In this document: positions 12,851-24,953 of the stretch, piece after piece
Layout: each line of letters starts with the position of its first letter
Position numbering within the stretch: the stretch's first letter is position 1
From: Nemopilema nomurai
Lineage: Eukaryota > Cnidaria > Scyphozoa > Rhizostomeae > Rhizostomatidae
Direction of reading: 5' to 3'
NCBI GenBank assembly: GCA_003864495.1
Contig: ML133395.1
Coordinates: 526,307-590,306 of the forward strand
DNA length: 64,000 nucleotides
Position numbers and translations under genes: made by a program
The notes under the pieces: model-generated
Told to the model about the DNA's origin: nothing
Databases searched by the model: none
The model's input: the letters and a program-made list of their open reading frames with translations, nothing else

Positions 12851-14875
12851 TTTAACATTCCTTTGTAGCCAGAGATGTCCAACTGCATTGGTTATGATAA
12901 CAATCCCGGTCTCTTTCGCTGTAAATTAAAAGTCATTTCTATAGGCTCATTCTTCTAGCTGCACTCATCCGATAAGCTATTGAAAAGGGCGGCCGGGCTT
13001 AAAGCGTTATCCCGTCTTGAAGGATCAGTTGTTTGGGATGTGTGTTTTTGTACTCACGCGGAGATATTCAATGAGTCATTTGAATTTGGAATTACGATCT
13101 TAGGGATATTTCAATAAATGTCTCTGCTTCAGATAGGCTTAAATCAAATTTCATTCTTGATGCACAATGAAATGCAAGGGTGTCATCAGTGTTAATTTCC
13201 TTCTAATCACGGCCTAGGAAAGAACCGATATTGGTCTTTCCCTTATGTCCGGGTCGCAGCGTAAGGACCCGCATCCAGGAATCTTTGAAAATTGTTGTTC
13301 TCCTCGCCGTTTGACTTGGAAAGAGGTTGCCGAAGACCTGGTAATAGATTGCCCAAAGACGTTTATCATTGAGACATTGTCAAATAACTAAAATTTTCGG
13401 GTTTAAGAACTCAATATAAATGTAAGTAAAAATACGGGAGCAGCATATGTTTAACTCTAATATTGAAGGCCTTTTGACAGATCAGTTTCAATCAGAGTAA
13501 AAGTATGAATTTCAAGGTATGTTCGAAAGTGGCATTAGACTGTCACGCGATGTGTTGTTGATTCCACAGCCTGGCAACGCTGGGAAAACCCACATTGGGG
13601 AAAACCTACTTTTGTGACATGAAATAAAATACACAAAGCAATGAGCCGTTCTCCAAAGAAGTGGTCAATTCTGACCTTTGTGGACAAATCCGTCTGGTCA
13701 GGAATTCAAACGAAGACGCAAAAATAAGTCTGGACGAAGCCCAAGGACAGAGGGGGAGTTAGAGAAGCCACCAGCAACGCTCCTACGTACGTGCGTGGTC
13801 CATCCGGATTTTTCATAGAAAAGCCTTCTGTGGAGGAGGAGTGTCAATGAAAGCTGCGTCTTAGGAAAAAGATGAAAATCCTTTGCCAAATAGTGCTTCT
13901 GTTACTCGGACTTTGCTATACCTTCTCAAACATTTTTTAGATATTCAACACAGAAGGCAGAAAAAGGACACATGTAGGATTTGCAAAATAGCGCTGGATC
14001 CTCATTGCATGGTTGGCCTGGAAGAAGATGAACCAGTCTTGTGGCAAATGCGCGTCATTCACTGTACAACCTTCAAAAGAATAAAAGTTGCACTCCAGCA
14101 TGCTGTGTATGACAGAATTAGCGACCATCCCCCTGAAAAATGACCGCCCCGGGCGAAAAAGCAATCCGGGATAAAGGCATTTTTCCAATAAAGACTCCCC
14201 TAAACAAGACGGGGATGGGGCACTTATTTGAAGCCGTATAAGTGATTATATTTCTTTTAAATCCGCTAATATGAAATTTGAGCTTGAGCGACCTGGTGGA
14301 AGGGCCTATTTATGTTTTTGAGAATGCCGCGAAATAAAGATTAACCCTTGGAGGGTACCTTGGAGGCCTATTAATCAGACAGTTTTTAAACGAGGGCATT
14401 TTTGGGAGCTTGTACGAGAAGGCGCTTGTAAAAGCAGAAGAGGGCCTCGTCCGGGTGGCTAACCAAAGGCCCAGCATCTTTCCCAAGAATTCAGCAAGAC
14501 ACCTTCCTCTCCAAAGTTTTCCTAAATGTAAATAATCAGTGTTTTACTTAGAATCGTTGAACTTTCTATCCTAGGTGGTTTATTAATTTGTCAAGTTTTA
14601 GTCTAGGAGATTCATTTTTAGTCGTCCTAGAGGGCTTAATTCCCAAATTTTCTTTCGCGCGACCCCAACCATGATGGGCCCTCCTATTTCACTAAACATC
14701 ATTCTCAGACCTTCCCAGTTTCAATCTGTTGGCGACGCCTCTGTTGCTGTGTCATTACTAGGCCATTTAGGTCATTTACCCAACTCTTCTGCTTGCACCA
14801 GTAGCTAAAAATGTTTTTTCTGAAAAGAATGGGCCCTAATGGTCATTTTCCCGTCCCTTTTCTAGGGTCTACAAC
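12851..14875. other. Upstream and intergenic DNA, no gene seen
   Basis: The left end holds the 5' UTR and promoter of the minus-strand gene. Several short frames (for example near 13.7-14.2 kb, on both strands) have no recognisable domain and no consistent splice structure. I see no RNA gene. Confidence 0.5.
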
Positions 14876-16561
14876 CAGGGGTGCAGTGGGAGGTAATAAT
14901 ATTTTTGGGGGGGGCAAAGCTTAAAAATTTCCGATAAAACTTTGATTTTTCGGACAAATTTTTTCTCAATACATTCCTTAAAGACTGTTTAAACTACCCA
15001 TGCTGCATATACTGCAACTTTTGATACTACAATATAACGAATGAATCTGTAAAGCCAAATAAATCACATCAAACAAATTATAAGCGAAAACGAACTAAAT
15101 TGCCTGAAACAACTGATTTTCGTAATATACCTTCAAGTTCAACAAAAGCCTTTGTTCGAAAAGGCAGCAATTTGCCCTTTCGGCGCTGAGTTCGACAATA
15201 AGAAAAGGAATAAAACCTTGAATAACAAACTGGTTATGAATAAATCTTAAAACAAATGCGATGCATTGCGTTGCGAAGGCCTCCTAAAACGTTCTCTCGA
15301 TAACACTTTCAATCCGCTTATTTTTCTCAATCTATATTATCTGAACACTTCAACAAAACGAACTTCATTCCTGCACTCCTTCCGTCACTCATCCCTAAAT
15401 TATAATTACGAGTAAATATAGTTAAGTGAATACAATAGGAAGGAAAAATTATTTCTCCCTATAAAAATGCTAAGAATTTAAATACAAGTGCATGTGCAAA
15501 AGCTAATATCTGAGTGCATTTTAAGCGTTGATTACTATACAAACAGCGAATTAACATAGAACAGCAAGCTTGGAAACCTTTTTAACAGCCTTTATTCTAA
15601 CAAAACTTACCAAATATAAATCGCTATGAACAAAACTATAACTAGTTATTAGTTTATACCCTGCAAGTCTCGTTATACTTGACAATAAATTATCACGCTA
15701 GTGTTTATAGCAAAAAGTTTGTTCTCTAGCCAAGTTGTAAAACCCATCACAATTACTTTGCACTTATTTATGCTAAACGTTAAATAGATATAACGTGTCC
15801 AAAAGAATAGCTTTCCTTTAAATGATACTTATATAAACTGTTACTCGAGCAGCATCTTTTTCAAAAGAGGTGTGGCAGCATACAAATCGATAATGTCATT
15901 ATGGTCTATCGATTGTCACTGTCGAAGGTCATTTTACATATTCCACATTCGATCTTCCTACGCTTCGACTTAGGTTGCATCGCAAATAGAAGTTAAAAAC
16001 ACAGAAACAAGAACAGATGCTACGGACGATGCACCAGAACGCTGCCAGATAAACTAGTCTTTAATTCTTGTTGAAATCTAGGGCTATGAACTGATATAAT
16101 GCTCCACGCTGAGCCTTAACTATGTAAAACAGATGGATTTTTTGACGCAACATCACTTTGTTTAATGATCTGACGAGTCTTTTCACGGTGCTTATTTACT
16201 TCCTCTTGATTGAAGGTTATCTTAACATACTGTATTGGACCTATGAGCGGTCGGAAATGGGAGTATATGAAATTACAGAGACCAGAGCGTCAATTTCCTT
16301 TGCAAATTTCAGCAATGCGAAGAATCCGATAAATACTGTAGTGAAAATAAGTAAGAGAATTGAGCAAGTCCTATTTTCCGACAGTGTTTTCTATTTTTGT
16401 ATTTTCCTATTTTCCAATGTGACCTTTTGGACAGGATCGACAAAAACCTTGCATTTTTTCAAATTATTCAAATTTCCGACAAATTTAGGATTTTCCGACT
16501 TTTCCGACAATATTTTTGCCAGGGGGCGGCTGCCACCTGCCCCCCGGCCACTGCGCCCCTG
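14876..16561. mobile_element. hAT-like non-autonomous element with 8-bp target duplication
   Basis: The left end reads CAGGGGTGCAGTGG, and the right end, reversed, reads CAGGGGCGCAGTGG: 13 of 14 bases of terminal inverted repeat, with the CAGGGG start typical of hAT elements. The flanks are tctacaac (14868-14875) and gctacaac (16562-16569), an 8-bp duplication with one mismatch; 8 bp is the hAT target size. The interior of about 1.7 kb is AT-rich with no transposase frame. Confidence 0.8.
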
Positions 16562-16569
16562 GCTACAAC

Positions 16570-17339
16570 ACTCCAGTTCCATACTCGTTGGTGATACTTT
16601 TCCGTCTATTAGACATTGAAAGCGAATTGTTTCTCATCCACAATCCAGTTGTATGTTGTATAGATGATAGCACCGTATGCTAAACATTTACATTTAATTT
16701 TCTGTGTAAAAAATTCACTGGTTATCAAAAAAAGATTCAAAAGGATGCCTGATCAAAGAGAATGTAAAAAATGAAATGCTCAACACTGAAAGTGTAATTT
16801 CCGTGAATGATGCATATTTCATTTTCCCGCCCCTTTCATCGTTGACAAATTGCGTCAGCTTTTACTCGACCGTAGCAGTGAAAACCAGTGGAGATGAGCT
16901 TCTCATCGATCTTCAAGCCTTTAAAATATATATATACAGAACTCGAGGGCAAAAGTAATTGTATAATTGCAGTTATTTTGAGACAAGGTTGGGCTGCATT
17001 TTCTCTCAGTGGAATTTAGCGATTCTTTCTGTCAGTAACACAACCATCAATGCCGACAAGAAAAGATCTGAACATTGGCTTGTAAAGGTAAGTTTATATT
17101 TCTCAATAACGTGGATAAAACAACTTTTAAGGTGTAAAAACTGTAATTTTTATGTTCTCCCTCCCCCCTAATTATTATAGAGGTTTGAAAGGGACAGTTT
17201 CAAGCCTTCGTATCTAGCGATCGCAGAAATTTTTCTACTGAGTACAACGGCAGTGTTTTTGCAAATATATTAAAATAATTAATTTTTAAAAGAAAATTAA
17301 GATTATCTTCCAGCATATTTTACACGTTTATATATTTGT
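16570..17339. other. AT-rich DNA, nothing recognised
   Basis: Short frames only (16.8-17.2 kb), without domains or splice-site support. Confidence 0.5.
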
Positions 17340-17930
17340 GAGTAATCTCCTTTCTTAGGGGAATACATTGTTTTACTATCATCTTCTATGACAACATCAT
17401 CAAATAATTACAAAATAGTCATAATGTTGATCCCAAAATGATAGAAAAGACAGCTTCCTTTATAACTTTGAATATCATTTTAAAGAATGTGTCAAAAATA
17501 AACTAAAACACTGCTAATTTTAGAGGAATACAGTGTTTTACCTCTTTTCCATCACATAAACATCAAATTATTGTAAATAGTCTCAAAGATTTTTCCTAAA
17601 GGATGGGAAAGTAAACTTCTTTTCAACTTTAAATGAAATTTCTCTGATCAATTTTGATCAAAAACTTTGATCAAAATCAAGTCAAGGACTGCTTGTTTTA
17701 TGAGCCTTGAAGTGTCTTTAATCTTTTTCTATCACAATGAGATCAAACTATAGTGAAATTTAAGTTGATTCTAGAATGATAGGAGCTACCTTTCATCTCT
17801 CTGTGAAAATCCGAAAACAATGATATAGATCAAATCAAAAACTCTACTTTGAAGGATAACTGTGTTTTAATACTTGTTTCCTATCACAACATGATAAATG
17901 AGAAAACTTTTTTTACAACTTTGAATGAGA
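17340..17930 (-). repeat. About three degenerate copies of the 158-bp satellite, inverted
   Basis: Segments near 17424 (ttgatcccaaaatgatag), 17590 and 17763 (ttgattctagaatgatag), and actgcttgttttatg near 17689, match the reverse complement of the satellite found in the histone spacers. The spacing is about 165 bp. All satellite blocks inside the array face the other way. Confidence 0.75.
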
Positions 17931-18516
17931 TCTCAGTGGAATCCACGCCACATAGGCCAGAACTAAGTCCTAAACTGCCTCTCGGTTTGTCAGTGTCTGT
18001 GGAATCCACATCAAAGCGTTTTAAAAATCCAAGCTATAGCCTGACTGATTGACTCACCAAAAGCTTGACTTTGGTGCAATAACCTTCTTTATACCTTCTA
18101 AAAACCAAGACGCATGGAAATTTGTTAGGTCACTCGTTGCAAAGAGAAACGTCTTCAAATTTTCGCTTTTAAGTTCACTACCGTAATAGAAATAATTTCT
18201 AAATTCTACTCTAATACCAACCCATCTATACTAAAGATCCAGTTGGTGTAAGTTCTCCTTCATATCGTTCCAGGAACTTTTTATGAAAACACGTATTCTT
18301 GAAATTGATATTTGAATTGCAGTGATGCTTTTATAAACACATGATGTTAAAAAATCCCTACCTCTTTGTTCATGTCATGGAAGGCAACTTTGGATTTGAC
18401 TTTGAGAACTTTTACGTGGAATTGTTAAAGAAAATGTAGATGTGACTTTTCTTCAGTTATTTTCAAAATCGCTGTGTGCAATGGGATAGAGAAACATCGT
18501 TTCTGGCGTTCATGGT
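17931..18516. other. Diverged H1-H3 type spacer at the left edge of the histone array
   Basis: The stretch 18365-18480 resembles 30655-31015 of the next spacer, with weaker matches (tttggatttgactttgagaac against tttagatttcattttgagaac, then gtagatg and cgctgtgtgcaatggg). No H1 gene lies to its left, so this is where the array ends or was truncated. Confidence 0.6.
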
Positions 18517-18532
18517 GGTTTTTAAAAAAACC
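18517..18532 (-). terminator. Histone mRNA 3' stem-loop, H3 unit 1
   Basis: Minus-strand GGTTTTTTTAAAAACC forms a 6-bp stem with a TTTA loop, 46 nt past the H3 stop. It is the site for SLBP binding and U7-dependent cleavage in animals. Confidence 0.9.
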
Positions 18533-18578
18533 GTTTGAAGCGAAATCCCATCTGACAAGATGTGATGGAGTGAGTTGC

Positions 18579-20012
<1,434 letters not shown>

Positions 20013-20078
20013 ATTCATGTTGCTGGTCCTTCCTGTCCGGCAATCAAGAATCGTCCATATGCAAGCACACAGAAAAAC

Positions 20079-20094
20079 AGCTTTTTTAAAAGCT
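20079..20094 (+). terminator. Histone mRNA 3' stem-loop, H4 unit 1 (AG...CT class)
   Basis: AGCTTTTTTAAAAGCT is a 6-bp stem with a TTTA loop followed by ACCAAA. The outermost pair is A-T where the animal consensus has G-C; the conserved second G is kept. Confidence 0.88.
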
Positions 20095-20630
20095 ACCAAA
20101 AATGCCAAAGTTGCCTGATTTGGGCCTCGTAGCTCCACACGATTTAAAAAGGATGTCATTATTTCTGCTTTATAATCAGTTGCTACACATTTCATCGATC
20201 ACAAGTATCCGGGCATTATGCCAGTAAATTATTAGTCCAACGTTCCTCCCTTTTTAGGTGACAAGAAAAAGCGCCTTTCTAGCCATATAATGTGTCGGTT
20301 CTGTTATTGGAAAACTTCCTTTCCAAAATTACTCCATCGTATCGGTGACAAATGTTGGTCTCATTTGTCAGTTGATCAACAGTCTGTCGTGCATAGTGTT
20401 GATGGTGTTTGTAGGAAGAAAATAGTTCACCACTTAGCAGATTATATTGAAATATATATTGGCTTTTCGGGTTTGAGTTTGAGATTGTCACTGTTTTTAG
20501 TTTGGAGCACTAGGGCTGATGAGCTCACTCTTTCCCCTTCAAGGCTCTATAGAGAAATGAAGATGAACACATTTCAAGCCGGTCAAGAGAAAAAGCACCT
20601 TCTCTGATTGAAAAGCACCTTTTCACCACA
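20095..20630. other. H4-H2A spacer, conserved leading part
   Basis: This sequence is shared with units 2 and 3 (near 32619 and 47966) and contains ataatgtgtcgg and gtgcatagtgttgat blocks. The small frames in it differ between units, so I do not call a gene. Confidence 0.6.
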
Positions 20631-22400
20631 GCTTTTCGATTCATTCCTATCATTCTAGAACCAAGTTTCTAAAAGGTCATCATTTGTTTGTGTTGGTGTG
20701 AGGAGAAACAATTTCATAAAACTAAATTCCGTGAAGGCAATCAATCTAGGACTTGAATTTGATACTTTCCTATCATTTTATAACCAACATTAAGACAGTT
20801 TACCACGTGTTGATATTGAATTAATGAAAAGCAAAGTTGAAATTCTGTATTATCAATAAAAAGGTAGTTTGATTTGATTCTAATTCCCAGTGTTTAGTAA
20901 TTTTCATTAAGAGTTGTAAAGGAAGCTTCTTTTGCTATCATTCCATCAAATCAACCAATACTTTCATCATATGTCCATTGATGTAAAAGGAAGTTAAAAC
21001 ATTGCAGTGCTACAAAATAACAAGCAGTGTTATATTTTGGTTTGATAACCTTTTTGAGATTGTTCATTAAAACATTTAAAAGAAGCTTCCTCTCACATCA
21101 TTTTTGAGGGAAAAGTTAAGCATTTGTTTAATGTAAAACAAAGTGAAAACATTGTATTCCAATAAAACAAGCAGTGTTCTATTAGCACTTGTTTACTTTA
21201 TTTAACTTTCCATCAAATCTTGAAAAGGAAGCTGCTTTTTTATCATTCTAGACTCAATAACCAAGAATTTCTTCATATCTTGGTGCAGTTCGATGTAAAA
21301 TGATATGAAAACACTGTATTTCCATGAAATAAGCAGGGTTACACTTGGGTTTACTTGTACATTCCAAAATCAAGAATCAAGCATTTCGTCATATGTTGGT
21401 GTTATTTGGGGTAGAAAAGTGAAAGTACTCCAGTGCCATAAAACAAGCAGTGTTATACTTGAGTTTGATAACTTTTTCAAGGTTCTTCATCAAGACATAG
21501 AAAAAATGTTTCTTTTTCAATCATTTCAGAATCAATAATCAAGTATTTTTTGTGATAGAAAAGTGTTTTTTGATATAAAACAGAAAGAAAATGCTGCATT
21601 TCCATAATACAAGCAATAATTGTCAATCTGACAACTTTCTGAAGTTCTTTTTGAAGACATGCAAAGAGAGTGATTTTTGATATCATTCATGATACCATAA
21701 AACAAAGCAGTGTTTTACCTGGATTTTATAACTTTGTTGGGTTATTCTTCAAAACTTGTAAAGGAAGTTTTTCGCTATCATTCCAGAATCAACAATAAGC
21801 CATGTCATCATAGTTTGGTGTTTTTCGGTGTATACAAATCCTCATAAAACAAGCAGTGTTATACCTGGAATTGATAAATTTATTGGGGTTTCCTTAAAAA
21901 AGGAAGCTCTTTTGCTATCACTTCATAATCAACAATAAAGCATGTAATCACATCTCGATGCGTTTTGATGTAAATATGATAAATTATCATGAAACTTGAA
22001 ATGCTAAATTTTTTATTATAGGCACTGTAGATAAATACACGTCCGAACATTTCAAGCCTCTTCAAGAGAAGGTCAGACAAGCTTAATGTTGATGAATTCG
22101 ACTTCTCAGATTCAAAAAGAGAGAGATCAAGTAATCGTCAACTTGTCCGGATTCAGATTATGATACTTGTTTACTTTACAAGACTTTCCATCAAATCTTG
22201 TAAAAGAAGCTGGTAATTTCCTTCAAGAGTTGTAAAGGGAGCTTCTTTTCATATCATTTAATAATCATCAATTAATGTTTTCATAATATGTTGGTGTTCT
22301 TTGATGTTAAAACGCTGTTTTGCCATGAAACAAGCAGTGTTATACCTGAATTTGATAACTTTGTGGGGTTTCCCTTTAAAGTGGAAGCTTTTTTTCACTT
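20631..22400 (+). repeat. 158-bp satellite block, H4-H2A spacer of unit 1
   Basis: Degenerate tandem modules each contain an aaacaagcagtgtt box, a ttgataactttttgaggtt box, a gtaaaggaagcttctttt box, a gctatcattccagaatcaa box and a catatgttggtgtt box. Anchors near 21019, 21172, 21333, 21438, 21607, 21706 and 21850 show spacings mostly of 150-165 bp, some shortened. Confidence 0.85.
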
Positions 22401-22684
22401 CATACTTTCATTTGAAACAAACGCACTTTCATTTAGTACAAACATCGTCTTCGCTATTTCTCCCCTGGAGGGTTCTCGCTCAATATCGACCCCAACATGT
22501 CCAATATGAAGTACATACAATAACGCATATGTAAATATATATAGACATGTGGAGAAAAAATATATCGGCGCAGGTACGATGGAAGTAAAACCTCGTAAAC
22601 CAGAAACTAGAAATTGGTATTCTATCAGTAAGTAAGAATGTCGTGTGTGTCACAAGATGGTAAACCAATTTTAGCATCTTTGGT
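22401..22684. other. H4-H2A spacer, conserved trailing part
   Basis: This is nearly identical in units 1-3 (ctggagggttctcgctcaat, ccaacatgtccaatatgaag). It lies downstream of the H2A stem-loop, so it may help end H2A transcription; that role is a guess. Confidence 0.5.
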
Positions 22685-22700
22685 GGTTTTTAAAAAAACC
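22685..22700 (-). terminator. Histone mRNA 3' stem-loop, H2A unit 1
   Basis: Minus-strand GGTTTTTTTAAAAACC is followed by ACCACCAAAGATG. The purine-rich AAAGA is a good histone downstream element for U7 snRNA pairing. Confidence 0.9.
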
Positions 22701-22749
22701 GTTTTTCAATGCAAAGATAACCAGAGATAGCCAACCGAAGCGAAGTGAC

Positions 22750-23133
22750 TTATGATTTGGCGGCCTTCGTCTCAGTCTTCTTTGGAAGAAGCACTGCCTG
22801 AATGTTGGGCAAGACACCACCCTGTGCAATGGTGACTCCACTCAGCAACTTGTTCAACTCCTCGTCGTTCCTGATGGCGAGCTGCAAGTGACGAGGGATG
22901 ATTCTTGACTTCTTGTTGTCTCTTGCTGCATTGCCAGCCAACTCCAAGATTTCTGCAGACAGATACTCGAGTACGGCTGCCAAATAGACGGGAGCCCCAG
23001 AGCCAACTCGCTCGGCATAGTTGCCCTTCCTCAACAATCGGTGGATACGTCCGACTGGAAACTGTAATCCAGCTCTGGATGTCCTAGATCTCGCCTTAGC
23101 CTTGGCTTTTCCACCTTTTCCACGTCCAGACAT
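22750..23133 (-). CDS. H2A: Histone H2A, unit 1
   Basis: The product has 127 residues. The tail is [20 protein letters not shown], followed by the [23 protein letters not shown] signature, the acidic-patch residues (NDEELNKLL), and the C-terminus [13 protein letters not shown]. There is no SQ(E/D)Y end, so it is canonical H2A and not H2A.X; the loop and length exclude H2A.Z and macroH2A. It dimerises with H2B, whose gene is divergent 337 bp away. It is intronless and ends in the GG...CC stem-loop class like H3, the other minus-strand gene of the unit. Confidence 0.98.
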   Translation of the reverse strand: MSGRGKGGKAKAKARSRTSRAGLQFPVGRIHRLLRKGNYAERVGSGAPVYLAAVLEYLSAEILELAGNAARDNKKSRIIPRHLQLAIRNDEELNKLLSGVTIAQGGVLPNIQAVLLPKKTETKAAKS

Positions 23134-23470
23134 GATTGCTATAATAACAGATTTTCTTTAACGAGTTGACTTGACTGCGAAAGTGCAAGGGAACGATTGC
23201 TAGTAGTACCCGCCAAAAGCAACATTTCAAAGCGGCCTTCATTCGAAACGCGCCAATCGTCGCCTGCTCGAGTCGGCCATTTCGACGAACCAGGCGAAGA
23301 CAGCCAATCGGCTGCGACCCTGGTCGGTCACGCGGTCTTCGGGCTCATTCTCGATGGCAAGGCGAGCTGGACTCAAATAAAGCAAGCGTGCCTTGGCGCC
23401 AAACCATCAAACCGAACTTGCTTGTCTCAATTCGAGAGTTGAGTGAATTTTATAGAGAGAAGTCGCAAAC
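23134..23470. promoter_or_regulatory. H2A/H2B divergent promoter, unit 1
   Basis: Two CCAAT boxes (23253-23257 and 23304-23308) lie in the middle. TTGGCGCCAAA, a near-perfect E2F-type palindrome, lies at 23393-23403. An AAATAA TATA-like element (23375-23380) lies about 90 bp upstream of the H2B start codon. Confidence 0.75.
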
Positions 23471-23878
23471 ATGTCTGACGCCCCAGCTAAAGGAGGAAAA
23501 CAGGCCCCGAAGGTCGCCAAGAAGGGAGAGAAGAAAGCAGGAGTTGGTAAAAAGGGTGGCAAGGCCGGCTCAGGAGAAAAGAAAAGGACGAAGAAGCGCA
23601 AGGAAAGCTACTCTATCTACATCTACAAGGTGCTCAAACAAGTCCACCCTGACACAGGAATTTCCAGCAAGGCCATGAGCATCATGAACTCGTTTGTCAA
23701 CGACATTTTCGAGAGGATCGCTCAAGAAGCCTCGCGACTTGCCCACTACAACAAGAAGGCGACGATCACTTCGAGGGAAATCCAGACATCTGTCCGACTT
23801 CTCCTTCCCGGTGAACTTGCCAAGCATGCTGTCAGCGAGGGCACCAAGGCCGTCACCAAGTACACGTCCAGCAAGTAA
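23471..23878 (+). CDS. H2B: Histone H2B, unit 1
   Basis: The product has 135 residues. A lysine-rich N-terminal tail of about 48 residues ([20 protein letters not shown]...) is longer than vertebrate H2B by roughly ten residues. The fold begins at [20 protein letters not shown] and continues through [20 protein letters not shown] to AVTKYTSSK, with the ubiquitin-acceptor lysine in that last segment. It forms H2A-H2B dimers. One of two intact H2B copies in the window; those in units 2 and 3 are frameshifted. Confidence 0.98.
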   Translation: MSDAPAKGGKQAPKVAKKGEKKAGVGKKGGKAGSGEKKRTKKRKESYSIYIYKVLKQVHPDTGISSKAMSIMNSFVNDIFERIAQEASRLAHYNKKATITSREIQTSVRLLLPGELAKHAVSEGTKAVTKYTSSK

Positions 23879-23939
23879 ACTACTTGGCCTGCCCTGGAGA
23901 GTTTGGTTCATTCTGCTCTCAAACGGTTGACAAAAAAAC

Positions 23940-23955
23940 AGCTTTTTTAAAAGCT
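23940..23955 (+). terminator. Histone mRNA 3' stem-loop, H2B unit 1 (AG...CT class)
   Basis: AGCTTTTTTAAAAGCT followed by ACCAAA, 61 nt past the stop. Confidence 0.88.
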
Positions 23956-24442
23956 ACCAAATTCGCCAATTTTTTCCTCAACCTCGAACACATACGACCA
24001 ATTGTTTACCATTTTCTTCCATCAACATTTTGGTTTAATTTAAGCGAGTGAGAGTGCCATCGCCTAATTTTGTTGTCAAACACACATACCCTAGGTGTGA
24101 AAAGGAATGGTACATGGAAAAGTTGCACTATGGAAACCCTGAAAATGAAAGCCATTTTATAAGAAACCACAAGCAGATGTTATAGAGGAGTGCTGCCCTC
24201 ATGTAAGGGACTGATTTTAAATTTGGTGTTTTAAGGATCCTTATTGTATGATTCCAAGCATACATCAAGCATAAACTCTTTCATAACAATACCTGATTGT
24301 TCTGCCAACTCTCAATATTCTCAAATTTTTTAACCTAATCTAATATTTTTCTTAAATCATTCCTGCCCAACACAAAAACTCTTGATAAGAAATTCTCGAA
24401 GAAGCATACCAAATTTGTAAACCTGAAATAATATCCATAATA
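23956..24442. other. H2B-H1 spacer, first part, unit 1
   Basis: No gene. The stretch 24085-24120 (tagtgtgaaaagg-type sequence) is specific to this unit; the rest matches the other units. Confidence 0.5.
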
Positions 24443-24578
24443 CAGGGCCTCCGAAAAAGGGGGTGCCACGGCCCCCGCACTTTTTTGTAAAACAATAGAG
24501 CTTTTCTAAATATCTTTTGCCATGATTGTTAAAATCTTCATTGGCCCCTCCACTTTCCAACCTGTGTCGGAGCCCCTG
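24443..24578. repeat. 136-bp MITE, unit 1
   Basis: The element starts CAGGGCCTCCGA and ends TCGGAGCCCCTG, an imperfect terminal inverted repeat. There is no coding capacity. The flanks share taata, but the true target duplication is unclear. Unit 2 has a clean empty site near 36190-36200 (ccataatacgtg). Confidence 0.85.
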
Positions 24579-24953
24579 TAATACATGGAACCTTTCAGCC
24601 CTTTTCCTTGATAAATGCACTTTTGATGAAAAGCAAATTTCACTGTTTTTAGAAAAACTAGTTTCTACTTTGTGGAGGCAATCGGTATCTGCGTGATGGT
24701 TATTTCACTTGCAATTTTAGTTCATTTGATCACCCAAAAAGATATTTTATACTTACAAAGAACACACAAAACTAAGCTAAACGAACAAACATGATAGGTA
24801 ATTTTGGATAACCACCTTCATTTATCCCATCAAATCAAAAATACAACTTATTTAGAAATTGGGATAGTCCCACACAATTACAAGGCCAACATGATTTTAT
24901 ATGATACATGATACAAAGCCGTGTGCATAAAATCAAATTCAGTTTATTTTGTC

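Noticed and set aside
13690..14190. Overlapping frames of 60-86 codons on both strands
   Set aside because: No domain, no splice-site support and no homology that I recognise.
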